Source: Burkholderia lata (GTDB lineage Bacteria; Pseudomonadota; Gammaproteobacteria; Burkholderiales; Burkholderiaceae). From it: DNA of 64,000 nucleotides. How positions within the stretch are numbered: the first letter of the stretch is position 1; the number at the start of each line of letters is the position of its first letter. The DNA lies in NCBI RefSeq assembly GCF_000012945.1, contig NC_007510.1, positions 1,488,001-1,552,000 on the forward strand, in the 5' to 3' direction. The notes beneath the pieces are model-generated. The model did no database searches. It had not been told where the DNA came from and worked only from the letters and a program-made list of their open reading frames with translations. Positions 43,964-51,971 of this stretch are shown here, piece by piece. The position numbers and the translations under genes are program-made.

Positions 43964-45185
43964 CCGTACGCTCGCCGGCGTCGCGCGCTGGTCCCTGTTC
44001 GCCGCATGCGTCGCGCTGCCCGCGTGGCTGTGGCCGCATGGCGCGGTGCTCGGCTATCTCGCGCAGACGGCCGCGCTCGTCGTGCTCGCACTGTCGTACA
44101 ACCTGCAGCTCGGCACGACCGGGCTGCTGTCGTTCGGGCACGCGGCGTTCGCGGGCCTCGGTGCGTTCGCGGCCGCACACTGGTTCAACCACTTTGGCGG
44201 CCCGCTGCCGCTGTTGCCGCTCGTCGGCGGCGTGGCCGGCGCCGGTTTCGGCTTCGCCGCCGGGCTGCTCGCGACGCGCCGCGCGGGCACCGCGTTCGCG
44301 ATGATCACGCTCGGGCTCGGCGAATGCGTCGCCGCCGCCGCGTGGAGCGTGCCCGCCTGGTTCGGCGGGATCGGCGGTGTGCCGATCGACCGCGCGAGCG
44401 GCACACCGTGGGGCGGCTGGCATTTCGGCGCACCCGTCCAGGCGTATGCGGTGATCGCTGCGTGGTGCCTCGCATCGGCATGGGCGATGCACGCGCTGAC
44501 GCGCACGCCGCTCGCGCGGCTCGCGAATGCCGTGCGCGACAACCCCGTGCGCGTCGCCGCGCTCGGCACCGATCCGCGCCGCGTGCGGCTCGCGATGGTC
44601 ACCTGCGCGTCGTTCTTCGCCGGCGTCGCCGGCACACTGACGCTGATCGACGTCGAAATCGCGACGCCCGACAGCGTATCGATGGCGCGTTCGGCGACCG
44701 TGCTGATCGCCGCGGTGATCGGCGGCACCGGCGCGTTCTTCGGGCCGGCGGCCGGCGCGGCCGTGCTGACCGCGCTGAGCATCGTCGTCGCGGGCGTGTC
44801 GCGCGCGTGGGCGCTGTATCTCGGCGTGCTGTTCGTCGTGATCGTCGTGGCCGCGCCGCGCGGCATCGCCGGGATCGCGCAAGCGCTCGCGCAGGCATGG
44901 CGGCGCGGCGCGCCGGCGGCCGAACGGTGGCGCATGCTGTGCGCGGTCGGTGCGTGCGTGTTCTGGGGCGTCGCGCTGGTCTGCGCGGCCGAGCTCGGCT
45001 ATGCGTGGCGCTTCGCGCAGGACGACGGCGCGGGCTTCGCGTTCGGCGCCTGGAGCATCGACGCCGATACGCCGGCCGGCTGGGCCGTCGCGTGCTCCGC
45101 ATTCGGCATCGGCACGCTGCTGTGGGGCTGGCGCGCGCGGCTCGTGCCGGGCGGGCAGGCCGGCAAGCGGGAGGACGGGCGATGA
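43956..45185 (+). CDS. livM: branched-chain amino acid-type ABC transporter permease LivM
   Basis: A 409-residue permease. QTAALVVLALSYNLQLGTTGLLSFGHAAFAGLGAFAAAH is the LivM signature and ATVLIAAVIGGTGAFFGPAAGAAVL the coupling loop. The extra C-terminal part (about 310-409) has a further helix and a charged tail, longer than in many LivM proteins. The ATG at 43956 lies inside livH; the stop overlaps livG (ATGA). Confidence 0.9.
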   Translation: MRNRTLAGVARWSLFAACVALPAWLWPHGAVLGYLAQTAALVVLALSYNLQLGTTGLLSFGHAAFAGLGAFAAAHWFNHFGGPLPLLPLVGGVAGAGFGFAAGLLATRRAGTAFAMITLGLGECVAAAAWSVPAWFGGIGGVPIDRASGTPWGGWHFGAPVQAYAVIAAWCLASAWAMHALTRTPLARLANAVRDNPVRVAALGTDPRRVRLAMVTCASFFAGVAGTLTLIDVEIATPDSVSMARSATVLIAAVIGGTGAFFGPAAGAAVLTALSIVVAGVSRAWALYLGVLFVVIVVAAPRGIAGIAQALAQAWRRGAPAAERWRMLCAVGACVFWGVALVCAAELGYAWRFAQDDGAGFAFGAWSIDADTPAGWAVACSAFGIGTLLWGWRARLVPGGQAGKREDGR

Positions 45186-45934
45186 ACGGCAACGCGATCG
45201 CGCTTCACGGTGTGGTGCAGCGCTTCGGCGCGCAGACGGTGCTCGACGGCGTCGAGCTGAGCATTGCGGCCGGCGAGCGTCATGCGCTGATCGGGCCGAA
45301 CGGCGCGGGCAAGTCGACGCTGTTCGGCGTGATCGCCGGTGCGGTGCGGCCCACGCGCGGGCGCGTCGTGCTGCACGGCGTCGAGCTGCGCGGGCGCGGG
45401 CCGGTCGTCGCGAGCCGGCTCGGCATCGGCCGCAGTTTCCAGCAGACGAGTGCGTTCGCGCGGCTGACGGTGTTCGACAACCTGCGCTGCGCGGCGCTGC
45501 ATGCGCCGGCCGAACGGCGGCGCTGGTGGAACCGGCTGCGCGAATCGGCGTCGGTCGATCTCGCGGCCGAGCGCGTGCTGCACGACATCGGCCTCGATGC
45601 ACACCGCGACACGCCGGCCGCCGAGCTGAGCTACGCGGAACAGCGCGCGCTCGATCTCGGGATCGCACTCGCGAGCGGCGCGCGCACGCTGCTGCTCGAC
45701 GAGCCGACGGCCGGCATGAGCCGTGCGCAGGCGGCGCGGATGATCGCGCTGATTCGTGCGACGACGCAGGGCCGCACGGTATTGCTGATCGAGCACGACA
45801 TGGATGCGGTGTTCGGCTTCGCCGAACGCATCACGGTGCTCGTGCGCGGCACGGTGGTCGCGACCGGCGCGCCCGATGCGATCCGCACCGATCCGGCCGT
45901 GCGTGCCGCCTATCTCGGCGAGGGCGGCCCATGA
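45182..45934 (+). CDS. livG: ABC transporter ATP-binding protein LivG
   Basis: A 250-residue ATPase subunit. It has Walker A GPNGAGKST, Q-loop region GIGRSFQQTSAF, signature LSYAEQRALDLG (the LSYGEQR variant of LivG), Walker B TLLLDEPTAGM and the switch His in LIEHDMD. All are intact, so it should hydrolyse ATP. It overlaps livM and livF by four bases each. Confidence 0.93.
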   Translation: MNGNAIALHGVVQRFGAQTVLDGVELSIAAGERHALIGPNGAGKSTLFGVIAGAVRPTRGRVVLHGVELRGRGPVVASRLGIGRSFQQTSAFARLTVFDNLRCAALHAPAERRRWWNRLRESASVDLAAERVLHDIGLDAHRDTPAAELSYAEQRALDLGIALASGARTLLLDEPTAGMSRAQAARMIALIRATTQGRTVLLIEHDMDAVFGFAERITVLVRGTVVATGAPDAIRTDPAVRAAYLGEGGP

Positions 45935-46635
45935 GCGCGTTGCTCGACATTCGCGACCTGCGCGCATGGTACGGGCTGCAACCCGTGCTCGACGGCGTCG
46001 ATCTCGCGCTGGCGCCCGGCGAGACGCTCGCGCTGCTCGGCCGCAACGGTTCGGGGCGCTCGACGCTCGCGAAGGCCGTGATGGGGCTCGTGCGCACGGC
46101 AGGCTCGGTGCGCATCGGCGGCGCCGAATGCGTGGGCGCACGCACGTTCGAGATCGCGCGGCGCGGCGTGGCTTACGTTGCCGAAAGCCGCGACGTATTC
46201 CCGCTGCTGACGGTGCGTGACAACCTGCGGCTCGGGCTGCGCGGCGCCAGCGGCGCGGCCGAGCACACGGCGCTCGAACGGCTGTTCGACCGCTTTCCGT
46301 TGCTGGCCGCGCGCGCGGACGTGAAGGCGGGGCGGCTGTCGGGCGGCGAGCAGCAGGTGCTTGCGCTGGTGCGGGCGCTGGCCGGCCGCCCGCGCGTGCT
46401 GATCGTCGATGAACCGGCCGAAGGGCTCGCGCCGCTAGCCGTCGACGAAGTCGGCGCATGCCTCGCCGCGCTGCAGGCCGACGGTGTCGCGATCGTGCTG
46501 ATCGAGCAGCGGCTGCAGTTCGCGCCAAGGCTCGCGCGGCGCGTCGCGGTCATGGGGCGCGGACGGATCGTCTACGACGGTGCACTCGACGGCCTGGGCG
46601 GCGGTGTCGCGAACGCATGGCTGAGCGCCGGCTGA
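45931..46635 (+). CDS. livF: ABC transporter ATP-binding protein LivF with altered Walker A
   Basis: A 234-residue second ATPase subunit of the Liv-type transporter. The signature LSGGEQQVLALVRALAG, Walker B VLIVDEPAEGL and a LIEQRLQ switch (Gln in place of the usual His, normal in LivF) are present. The Walker A motif reads GRNGSGRST (residues 37-45): the invariant Lys is Arg43 (codon CGC at 46057-46059). This normally weakens or abolishes ATP hydrolysis, so the transporter may rely on the LivG site or be impaired. It ends the operon; no periplasmic binding protein gene is adjacent. Confidence 0.92.
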   Translation: MSALLDIRDLRAWYGLQPVLDGVDLALAPGETLALLGRNGSGRSTLAKAVMGLVRTAGSVRIGGAECVGARTFEIARRGVAYVAESRDVFPLLTVRDNLRLGLRGASGAAEHTALERLFDRFPLLAARADVKAGRLSGGEQQVLALVRALAGRPRVLIVDEPAEGLAPLAVDEVGACLAALQADGVAIVLIEQRLQFAPRLARRVAVMGRGRIVYDGALDGLGGGVANAWLSAG

Positions 46636-46802
46636 CGGCACGCGTGCGATTGTTCGGAAAACTCCGCCAGTCAATTCGTGTCGAGCCGCTTTATCGCCGC
46701 CGCAGCGCACAGTAAATTTCCAGCCATACCGGTTGCGCATCGACGCAACAACCCGGCAACCGGCACCATCCATCGAGAGTCTTCTGACTGAGGAATGAGA
46801 TC

Positions 46803-47549
46803 ATGAGCAAGCTGGCAAACAAGGTAGCGATCGTCACGGGCGGATCGAAGGGCATCGGCGCGGCGATCGCGAAGGCGCTGGCCGCGGAAGGCGCGTCGGT
46901 CGTGGTCAACTACGCGAGCAGCAAGGCGGGCGCCGACGCGGTCGTCAGCGCGATCGTCGAAGCCGGTGGCCGTGCGGTTGCGGTTGGCGGCGACGTGTCG
47001 AAGGCGGCCGATGCACAGCGCATCGTCGATACCGCGATCGACACGTACGGGCGTCTCGACGTGCTCGTCAACAATTCCGGCGTGTACGAATTCGGCGCGA
47101 TCGAGGCGATCACGGAAGAACATTACCGCCGCCAGTTCGACACGAACGTGTTCGGCGTGCTGCTGATGACCCAGGCAGCCGTCAAGCATCTCGGCGAAGG
47201 CGCGAGCATCGTCAACATCAGCTCGGTGGTGACCAGCATCACGCCGCCCGCGAGCGCCGTGTACAGCGGCACCAAGGGCGCTGTCGATGCGATCACCGGC
47301 GTGCTCGCGCTCGAACTCGGCCCGCGCAAGATTCGCGTGAACGCGATCAACCCGGGGATGATCGTGACCGAAGGCACGCACAGCGCGGGCATCATCGGTT
47401 CCGATCTCGACAAGCAGGTGCGCAGCGAGACGCCGCTCGGCCGTCTCGGCGAACCGGACGACATCGCGTCGGTGGCCGTGTTCCTCGCATCGGACGATGC
47501 ACGCTGGATGACCGGCGAGCATCTCGTCGTGAGCGGCGGGTTGAACTGA
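46803..47549 (+). CDS. SDR family NAD(P)-dependent oxidoreductase
   Basis: A 248-residue classical short-chain dehydrogenase with cofactor motif TGGSKGIG (about 13-20), NNSG, catalytic Ser in NISSVV and YSGTK (Tyr-x3-Lys). NPGMIVTEGTHS follows. It resembles glucose 1-dehydrogenase/3-oxoacyl reductase-type members; Asn-Tyr after the second strand suggests NADP preference, tentatively. GAGGAA stands before the ATG. It has its own 167-base upstream gap and no obvious partner. Confidence 0.9.
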   Translation: MSKLANKVAIVTGGSKGIGAAIAKALAAEGASVVVNYASSKAGADAVVSAIVEAGGRAVAVGGDVSKAADAQRIVDTAIDTYGRLDVLVNNSGVYEFGAIEAITEEHYRRQFDTNVFGVLLMTQAAVKHLGEGASIVNISSVVTSITPPASAVYSGTKGAVDAITGVLALELGPRKIRVNAINPGMIVTEGTHSAGIIGSDLDKQVRSETPLGRLGEPDDIASVAVFLASDDARWMTGEHLVVSGGLN

Positions 47550-47557
47550 TCCGGCAA

Positions 47558-47596
47558 GGGCGGTGCGGCGGCGCGCCCGCGCCGGTCGTGCCGCCC
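47558..47596. terminator. possible hairpin between SDR and UPF0303 genes
   Basis: GGGCGG (47558-47563) and CCGCCC (47591-47596) bracket GC-rich, partly self-complementary sequence between two convergent genes, and GTTT follows. The inner part has mismatches, so only moderate support. Confidence 0.4.
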
Positions 47597-47602
47597 GTTT
47601 CG

Positions 47603-48097
47603 TTACGCGTGCATCGCGAGTGCGTAACGGCCGACGTGCCACTGCAGGCTCTCGACGACGAGCGCGTGATTGTGCGCCGAGTCGAGCCCCGCGATCGTCA
47701 TCGCGCCGACGATGCCGGTGCCGGCGATCCGCAACGGCACACCGCCGCCGTCGAGCGCATAGTCGTCATCCGACAGCCCCTGCGACTGCAGCGACCAGCC
47801 GGCGCGTCGAAAGCGCTCGCCGACCGCGAGCGAACTCAGGCCGAAGCGCAATACCGTGTTCTGCCGCCGGCGGATCGCGTCGCTGTCGCCAGCGTGGCTG
47901 CCGTCGAGCGCGCAGTAGAACAGCGGCGCCTGCTCGCCGACGATGCTCACCGCGATCGGCAGCCCGCGGCGCGAGGCAAGGTTGACAGCGATTTCACCCA
48001 TCCGGCGAGCGATGGCCGCATCGAAGCGCGGCAGCGCCGGGTTCGACGCGTCGTCGTCGAAGGAGTGGGGTTCGAGGCGAAAGAGGGTCGTCACCAT
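47603..48097 (-). CDS. UPF0303/HbpS-type (GlcG-like) protein
   Basis: A 164-residue cytosolic protein of the UPF0303 group in the wider GlcG/HbpS fold, recognisable by ARRRGLPIAVSIVG-like and GIVGAMTIAGLDSAHNHALVVESLQWH segments. Relatives bind heme or other small ligands, and the biochemical role is unclear. GGAG lies five bases before the ATG. It is the last gene of the leftward inositol operon, 82 bases after iolB, and such genes recur in inositol loci of related bacteria as far as I recall. Confidence 0.75.
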   Translation of the reverse strand: MVTTLFRLEPHSFDDDASNPALPRFDAAIARRMGEIAVNLASRRGLPIAVSIVGEQAPLFYCALDGSHAGDSDAIRRRQNTVLRFGLSSLAVGERFRRAGWSLQSQGLSDDDYALDGGGVPLRIAGTGIVGAMTIAGLDSAHNHALVVESLQWHVGRYALAMHA

Positions 48098-48179
48098 GGC
48101 GGCTCCGTGGCGTCGCCGGCTCTGGGTGCGCGTGCCGGGCGTCGCATCGTCACGGGCCGCGCGCGGGCCCGTCGTTCCA

Positions 48180-48995
48180 TCAGCGCTTCGGTGCGTCGAG
48201 CATCCACTCGTGCGCGGGGTCGTTTTTGAACGCCCACGCGCGGCTCGGCCCGGCCATCACGTTCAGGTAGTACAGGTTGTAGCCGTGCGGTGCGACGACC
48301 GGGTGATAGCCGCGCGGCACCATCACGACGTCGTGGTCCTCGACCGCGCACGCTTCGTCGAGGCTGCGGTCGTCCGTGTACACGCGCTGGAACGCGAAAC
48401 CCTGCGGCGGATCGATCCGGTGGTAGTAGGTTTCCTCGAGCGACGTTTCTTCCGGCGCCGCGTCGCGATCGTGCTTGTGCGGCGGATAGCTGCTTGAATG
48501 GCTGGCCGGCGTGACGACCTCGACGACGAGCAGCCGGTCGGCCGCCGGGTTGTCGCCCATCAGGATGTCGCACACGTAGCGCGTGTTGGTGCCTTGCCCG
48601 CGTACCGAACGGCGCATCCGTTCGCCGTCGAGGCGTTGCACGGGCTTGTCGCCGCTCGCGTACGGCGCGGTGCACAGCGCGATTTCCGCATCGCGCGTCG
48701 CGACCAGCGTGACCGTCTTGCCGCCCGGGATGTACAGCGCGTCCGGCGACACGTCCTCGAAGACGCTGTCGCGCTTGCCGAGCGCATCGTAGGTGTTGCC
48801 GTCGACCTCCGCGCGCACCGTGCCGGTGAGCACGACGACGCACAGCTCGCGCGCGCCGGTGTCGAGCGTTTCGGTGTCGCCGGCCTTCAGGCGCAGTGCC
48901 CGAAAACCGACGTGCTTCCAGCCGGCCGACTCGGGCGTGACGTTGCAGATCTCGCGGTCGGCCGAGGCCTTGACCAGCAGGGGAGAAATCGTCAT
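48180..48995 (-). CDS. iolB: 5-deoxy-glucuronate isomerase IolB
   Basis: Converts 5-deoxy-glucuronate to 5-dehydro-2-deoxygluconate in inositol degradation. The 271-residue bicupin shows SSSYPPHKHDRDAAPEETSLEETYYHRIDPPQGFAFQRVYTDDRSLDE and VPRGYHPVVAPHGYNLYYLNVMAG, the metal-site motifs of IolB. Length is normal. GGAG precedes the ATG by about nine bases. It follows iolE at a gap filled by short tandem repeats. Confidence 0.95.
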   Translation of the reverse strand: MTISPLLVKASADREICNVTPESAGWKHVGFRALRLKAGDTETLDTGARELCVVVLTGTVRAEVDGNTYDALGKRDSVFEDVSPDALYIPGGKTVTLVATRDAEIALCTAPYASGDKPVQRLDGERMRRSVRGQGTNTRYVCDILMGDNPAADRLLVVEVVTPASHSSSYPPHKHDRDAAPEETSLEETYYHRIDPPQGFAFQRVYTDDRSLDEACAVEDHDVVMVPRGYHPVVAPHGYNLYYLNVMAGPSRAWAFKNDPAHEWMLDAPKR

Positions 48996-49023
48996 GGGGT
49001 GGGGCTCCGCAATAGAGTAGGGC

Positions 49024-49063
49024 TCATGCGTTCATGCGTTCATGCGTTCACGCGCTCACGCGC
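49024..49063. repeat. octamer tandem repeat at the end of iolE
   Basis: Five units of eight bases: TCATGCGT three times (49024-49047), then TCACGCGC twice (49048-49063). The last unit contains the iolE stop codon (49056-49058 on the minus strand). The units lie in the iolE-iolB gap and enter the coding end. Confidence 0.85.
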
Positions 49064-49985
49064 TCAACCGGTCGACGATCGCGCGCAGCGATTCGTAGCC
49101 CTTCTTCGCATACGCATAGCTCGGCGCGACGGCCGGATCCTGCTCGGCCTCGACGACGAGCCAGCCTTCGTAGCCGGCGTCCTTCAGCGTGCGCAGCGTC
49201 GCGTCGTAATCGAGCGCACCGTCGCCCGGCACCGTGAAGGTGCCGTTGATCACGCCGTTCAGGAAGCTCCAGCCGTCATTGCGCGCCTGCGTGACGACCT
49301 GCGCCCGCACGTCCTTGCAATGCACGTGGACGACCCGCGATACATGCTTCTTCAACAGCGTGACCGGGTCGGCCGCGCCGCCGAAATACGCGTGGCCGGT
49401 ATCGAACAGCAGGAACACCTTCGCCGGGTCGGTGAGCGCCATCAGCCGGTCGACGTCGTCGGGCGACTCGACGTACGCGCCCATGTGGTGATGGTAGGCG
49501 AGCTTGATGCCGTACGTGTCGAGCAGGTGCGCGCCGAATGCGTCGAGGCGCGCCGCGTAGCGCCGCCAGGCTGCGTCGTCGACGAAGCGCGGCCGCTTCG
49601 CGACCGGCGTGTCGATGTTGCCCTGGATCGTCCCCGCGCATTCGCCGTAGACCACCACCTTCACGTCGTTGTACTGCAGCTTCGTCATGTGCGCGCGGCA
49701 GCGCTCGATCTCCGCGGCGAGCGCATCGGCGTCGCTCATGCCCGGCGCGACTTCGGCGAGGAAGCCCGAATACCAGCCGGACACACACACGAGGCCGAAC
49801 TCGGCGAGCTTCGCCTTCAGCTCGGGGCCCGTCTTCGGAAACTTGTTGCCGAGCTCGAAGCCCGCGTAGCCGATTTCGGCGCCTTCCTTCAGCGCTGTTT
49901 CGAGCGGCGTCTCGCCGCCGAGCGACGGCAGGTCGTCGTTCATCCACGACAGGGGATTGATACCGATGCGGACGTTCCAGCTCAT
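49056..49985 (-). CDS. iolE: myo-inosose-2 dehydratase IolE
   Basis: Dehydrates 2-keto-myo-inositol to a trihydroxy-cyclohexanedione. The 309-residue TIM barrel of the AP-endonuclease-2 type shows GINPLSWMNDDLPSLGGETPLE, AYHHHMGAYVES, LFDTGHAYFGG and HVHCKDVR, which include the metal-site His, Asp and Glu ligands. AGGAA is seven bases before the ATG. The stop lies in an octamer repeat, so the last residues (LSA) come from repeated DNA. The larger open frame upstream is a shadow of iolD. Confidence 0.95.
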   Translation of the reverse strand: MSWNVRIGINPLSWMNDDLPSLGGETPLETALKEGAEIGYAGFELGNKFPKTGPELKAKLAEFGLVCVSGWYSGFLAEVAPGMSDADALAAEIERCRAHMTKLQYNDVKVVVYGECAGTIQGNIDTPVAKRPRFVDDAAWRRYAARLDAFGAHLLDTYGIKLAYHHHMGAYVESPDDVDRLMALTDPAKVFLLFDTGHAYFGGAADPVTLLKKHVSRVVHVHCKDVRAQVVTQARNDGWSFLNGVINGTFTVPGDGALDYDATLRTLKDAGYEGWLVVEAEQDPAVAPSYAYAKKGYESLRAIVDRLSA

Positions 49986-50047
49986 GACGGGGTTCCTTGG
50001 TTCGACTATGTTTTTTGCGGGGAGGGTTCGTGGGCAAGTGCGCGCGA

Positions 50048-51958
50048 TCAACGCCGCTGCCGGGTCTTCGCATCGAGATACGCGCGGTGTGCTGCGTCGA
50101 CGCCGGCGCGTTCGGATACTTGCGGCACCGCGACCTCCCACCACGCGCCGCCGTCGTCGGTCGTGCGCTGGTGCGTGGTGTCGATCACGAGCACCTGGCT
50201 CGTCTTTGCCGCGCGGGCGCGCTTCATCTCGCTGCGCAGCTCGCCGATGTCGCGCACGTGCACGGCTTCGGCGCCCATCGCACGCGCATGCATCGCGAAA
50301 TCGATCGTCGAGCGCTCGCCGCCCTCCGGCACGCAGTCGTCGAGCATGTTGTTGAAGCTCGCGCCACCGCAATTCAGTTGCAGCCGCTCGATGCAGCCGT
50401 AGCCGCGGTTGTCGAGGATCACGACGATGATCTTGCGGCCGAGCATCACCGACGTCGCGAGTTCCGCGTTGAGCATCATGTACGAGCCGTCGCCGACGAT
50501 CACGATCACTTCGCGCTCGGGCCGCGCAAGCTTCGCGCCGAGGCCGCCCGCGACTTCGTAGCCCATGCACGAGTACGCATAGTCCATGTGGTAGTTGCCC
50601 GGCACGCCGCTGCGCCACAGCTTGTGCAGCTCGGCCGGCAGCGTACCGGCCGCGCATACGACGAGGTCGTCGCGCGCGCTGTCGAGTCCCGCGTCGGTTG
50701 CGGAATCGCGCACCGCGCCGATCACTTCCGCGTCGTACGGCAGCGTGTCTTTCGGCACGCGCGTCGTGAGTTCGGTCACGCGCGCATTCCATGCGGCGGC
50801 CTGGTCGCGGTTGCTTGCGGTCCATGCCGGGTCGGCCTGCCAGCCGGCCAGTGCGGCCGACAGCTGGCCGAGGCCCGTGCGCGCATCGGCCACCAGTTGA
50901 CGGCCGCGTTTCTTGCCCGCGTCGAACGGCTGCACGTTCAGGCTCAACAGCGTCGCGTTGCCGTAGAGCGCATGCGAGCCGGTCGTGAAATCCTGCAGCC
51001 GCGTGCCGACTGCGAACACCACGTCGGCCTGCGCGGCCGCACGGTTCGCGGCAGGCGAGCCCGTCACGCCGATCGACCCGAGATTCAGCGGATGGTCCCA
51101 CGCGAGGCTGCCCTTGCCGGCCTGCGATTCGGCGACCGGCACGCCATGCGTATCGGCGAACGCACGCAGCGCGTCCCATGCCTGGCTGTACAGCACGCCG
51201 CCGCCCGCGACGATCAGCGGTTTCTTCGCGGCCTTCAGCATGTCGAGCGCATCGGCGAGTTCGAGCGCGTCGGCCGGCGGCCGGCGCATCCGGATCACCG
51301 GCGGCGCGAAGAAATCCTCGGGCCAGTCGAACGCGAAGGTCTGCACGTCCTGCGGCAGCGCGAGGCACACGGGGCCGCATTGCGCGGGGTCGGTCATCAC
51401 CTGGATCGCACGCGGCAGCGCGACGAGCAACTGCTCGGGCGACGTGATCCGGTCGAAGTAGCGTGTCACCGGCCGGAAGCAGTCGTTCGCGCTGACGTCG
51501 CCCTGTTCGAAATCCTCGACCTGCTGCAGCACGGGGTCGGGCAGCCGCGACACGAACACGTCGCCGGGCAGCAGCAACAACGGCAGCCGGCCGACGTGCG
51601 CGATCGCGGCCGACGTCAGCATGTTGGTCGCGCCGGGGCCGATGCTCGACGTCGCGGCCATCATCCGCTGGCGGAAATTCGCTTTCGCGAACGCGACGGC
51701 CGCATTGGCCATCCCTTGCTCGTTGTGCGCGCGGAAGGTCGGCAGGCGGTCTTTTTCCGCGTGCAGCGCCTCGCCGAGCCCGGCCACGTTGCCGTGGCCG
51801 AAGATCGCGAACACGCCGCCGCAGTACGGCAGGATCTCGGTGCGGCCGTCGGGCTGGACGACTTCGGCGCGCAGGGCGGCCAGGTAGCGCACGAGCGCCT
51901 GGCTGACGGTCAGTCTCACGGTAGAGGTCATGTCGGTCGGTGAAGAGGAATGGGTCAT
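50048..51958 (-). CDS. iolD: 3D-trihydroxycyclohexane-1,2-dione acylhydrolase IolD
   Basis: A thiamine-diphosphate enzyme opening the ring of the cyclohexanedione. The 636-residue protein has the acetolactate-synthase fold: FRAHNEQGMANAAVAFAKA near the start, TSSIGPGATNM, and the diphosphate-binding motif GDGSYMMLNAEL with closing ILDN. The start is uncertain: ATG at 51958 lies 13 bases after the iolC stop, but the ATG at 51931 (MTSTVRLTVSQALVRYL) fits the family as well. Neither has a strong ribosome site, so coupling to iolC is likely. Confidence 0.94.
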   Translation of the reverse strand: MTHSSSPTDMTSTVRLTVSQALVRYLAALRAEVVQPDGRTEILPYCGGVFAIFGHGNVAGLGEALHAEKDRLPTFRAHNEQGMANAAVAFAKANFRQRMMAATSSIGPGATNMLTSAAIAHVGRLPLLLLPGDVFVSRLPDPVLQQVEDFEQGDVSANDCFRPVTRYFDRITSPEQLLVALPRAIQVMTDPAQCGPVCLALPQDVQTFAFDWPEDFFAPPVIRMRRPPADALELADALDMLKAAKKPLIVAGGGVLYSQAWDALRAFADTHGVPVAESQAGKGSLAWDHPLNLGSIGVTGSPAANRAAAQADVVFAVGTRLQDFTTGSHALYGNATLLSLNVQPFDAGKKRGRQLVADARTGLGQLSAALAGWQADPAWTASNRDQAAAWNARVTELTTRVPKDTLPYDAEVIGAVRDSATDAGLDSARDDLVVCAAGTLPAELHKLWRSGVPGNYHMDYAYSCMGYEVAGGLGAKLARPEREVIVIVGDGSYMMLNAELATSVMLGRKIIVVILDNRGYGCIERLQLNCGGASFNNMLDDCVPEGGERSTIDFAMHARAMGAEAVHVRDIGELRSEMKRARAAKTSQVLVIDTTHQRTTDDGGAWWEVAVPQVSERAGVDAAHRAYLDAKTRQRR

Positions 51959-51971
51959 CGCAGGCGTCGCG

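Noticed and set aside
49986..51380. Upstream extension of the iolE frame into iolD
   Set aside because: Only the part from 49985 down matches IolE; the rest is a shadow of iolD.
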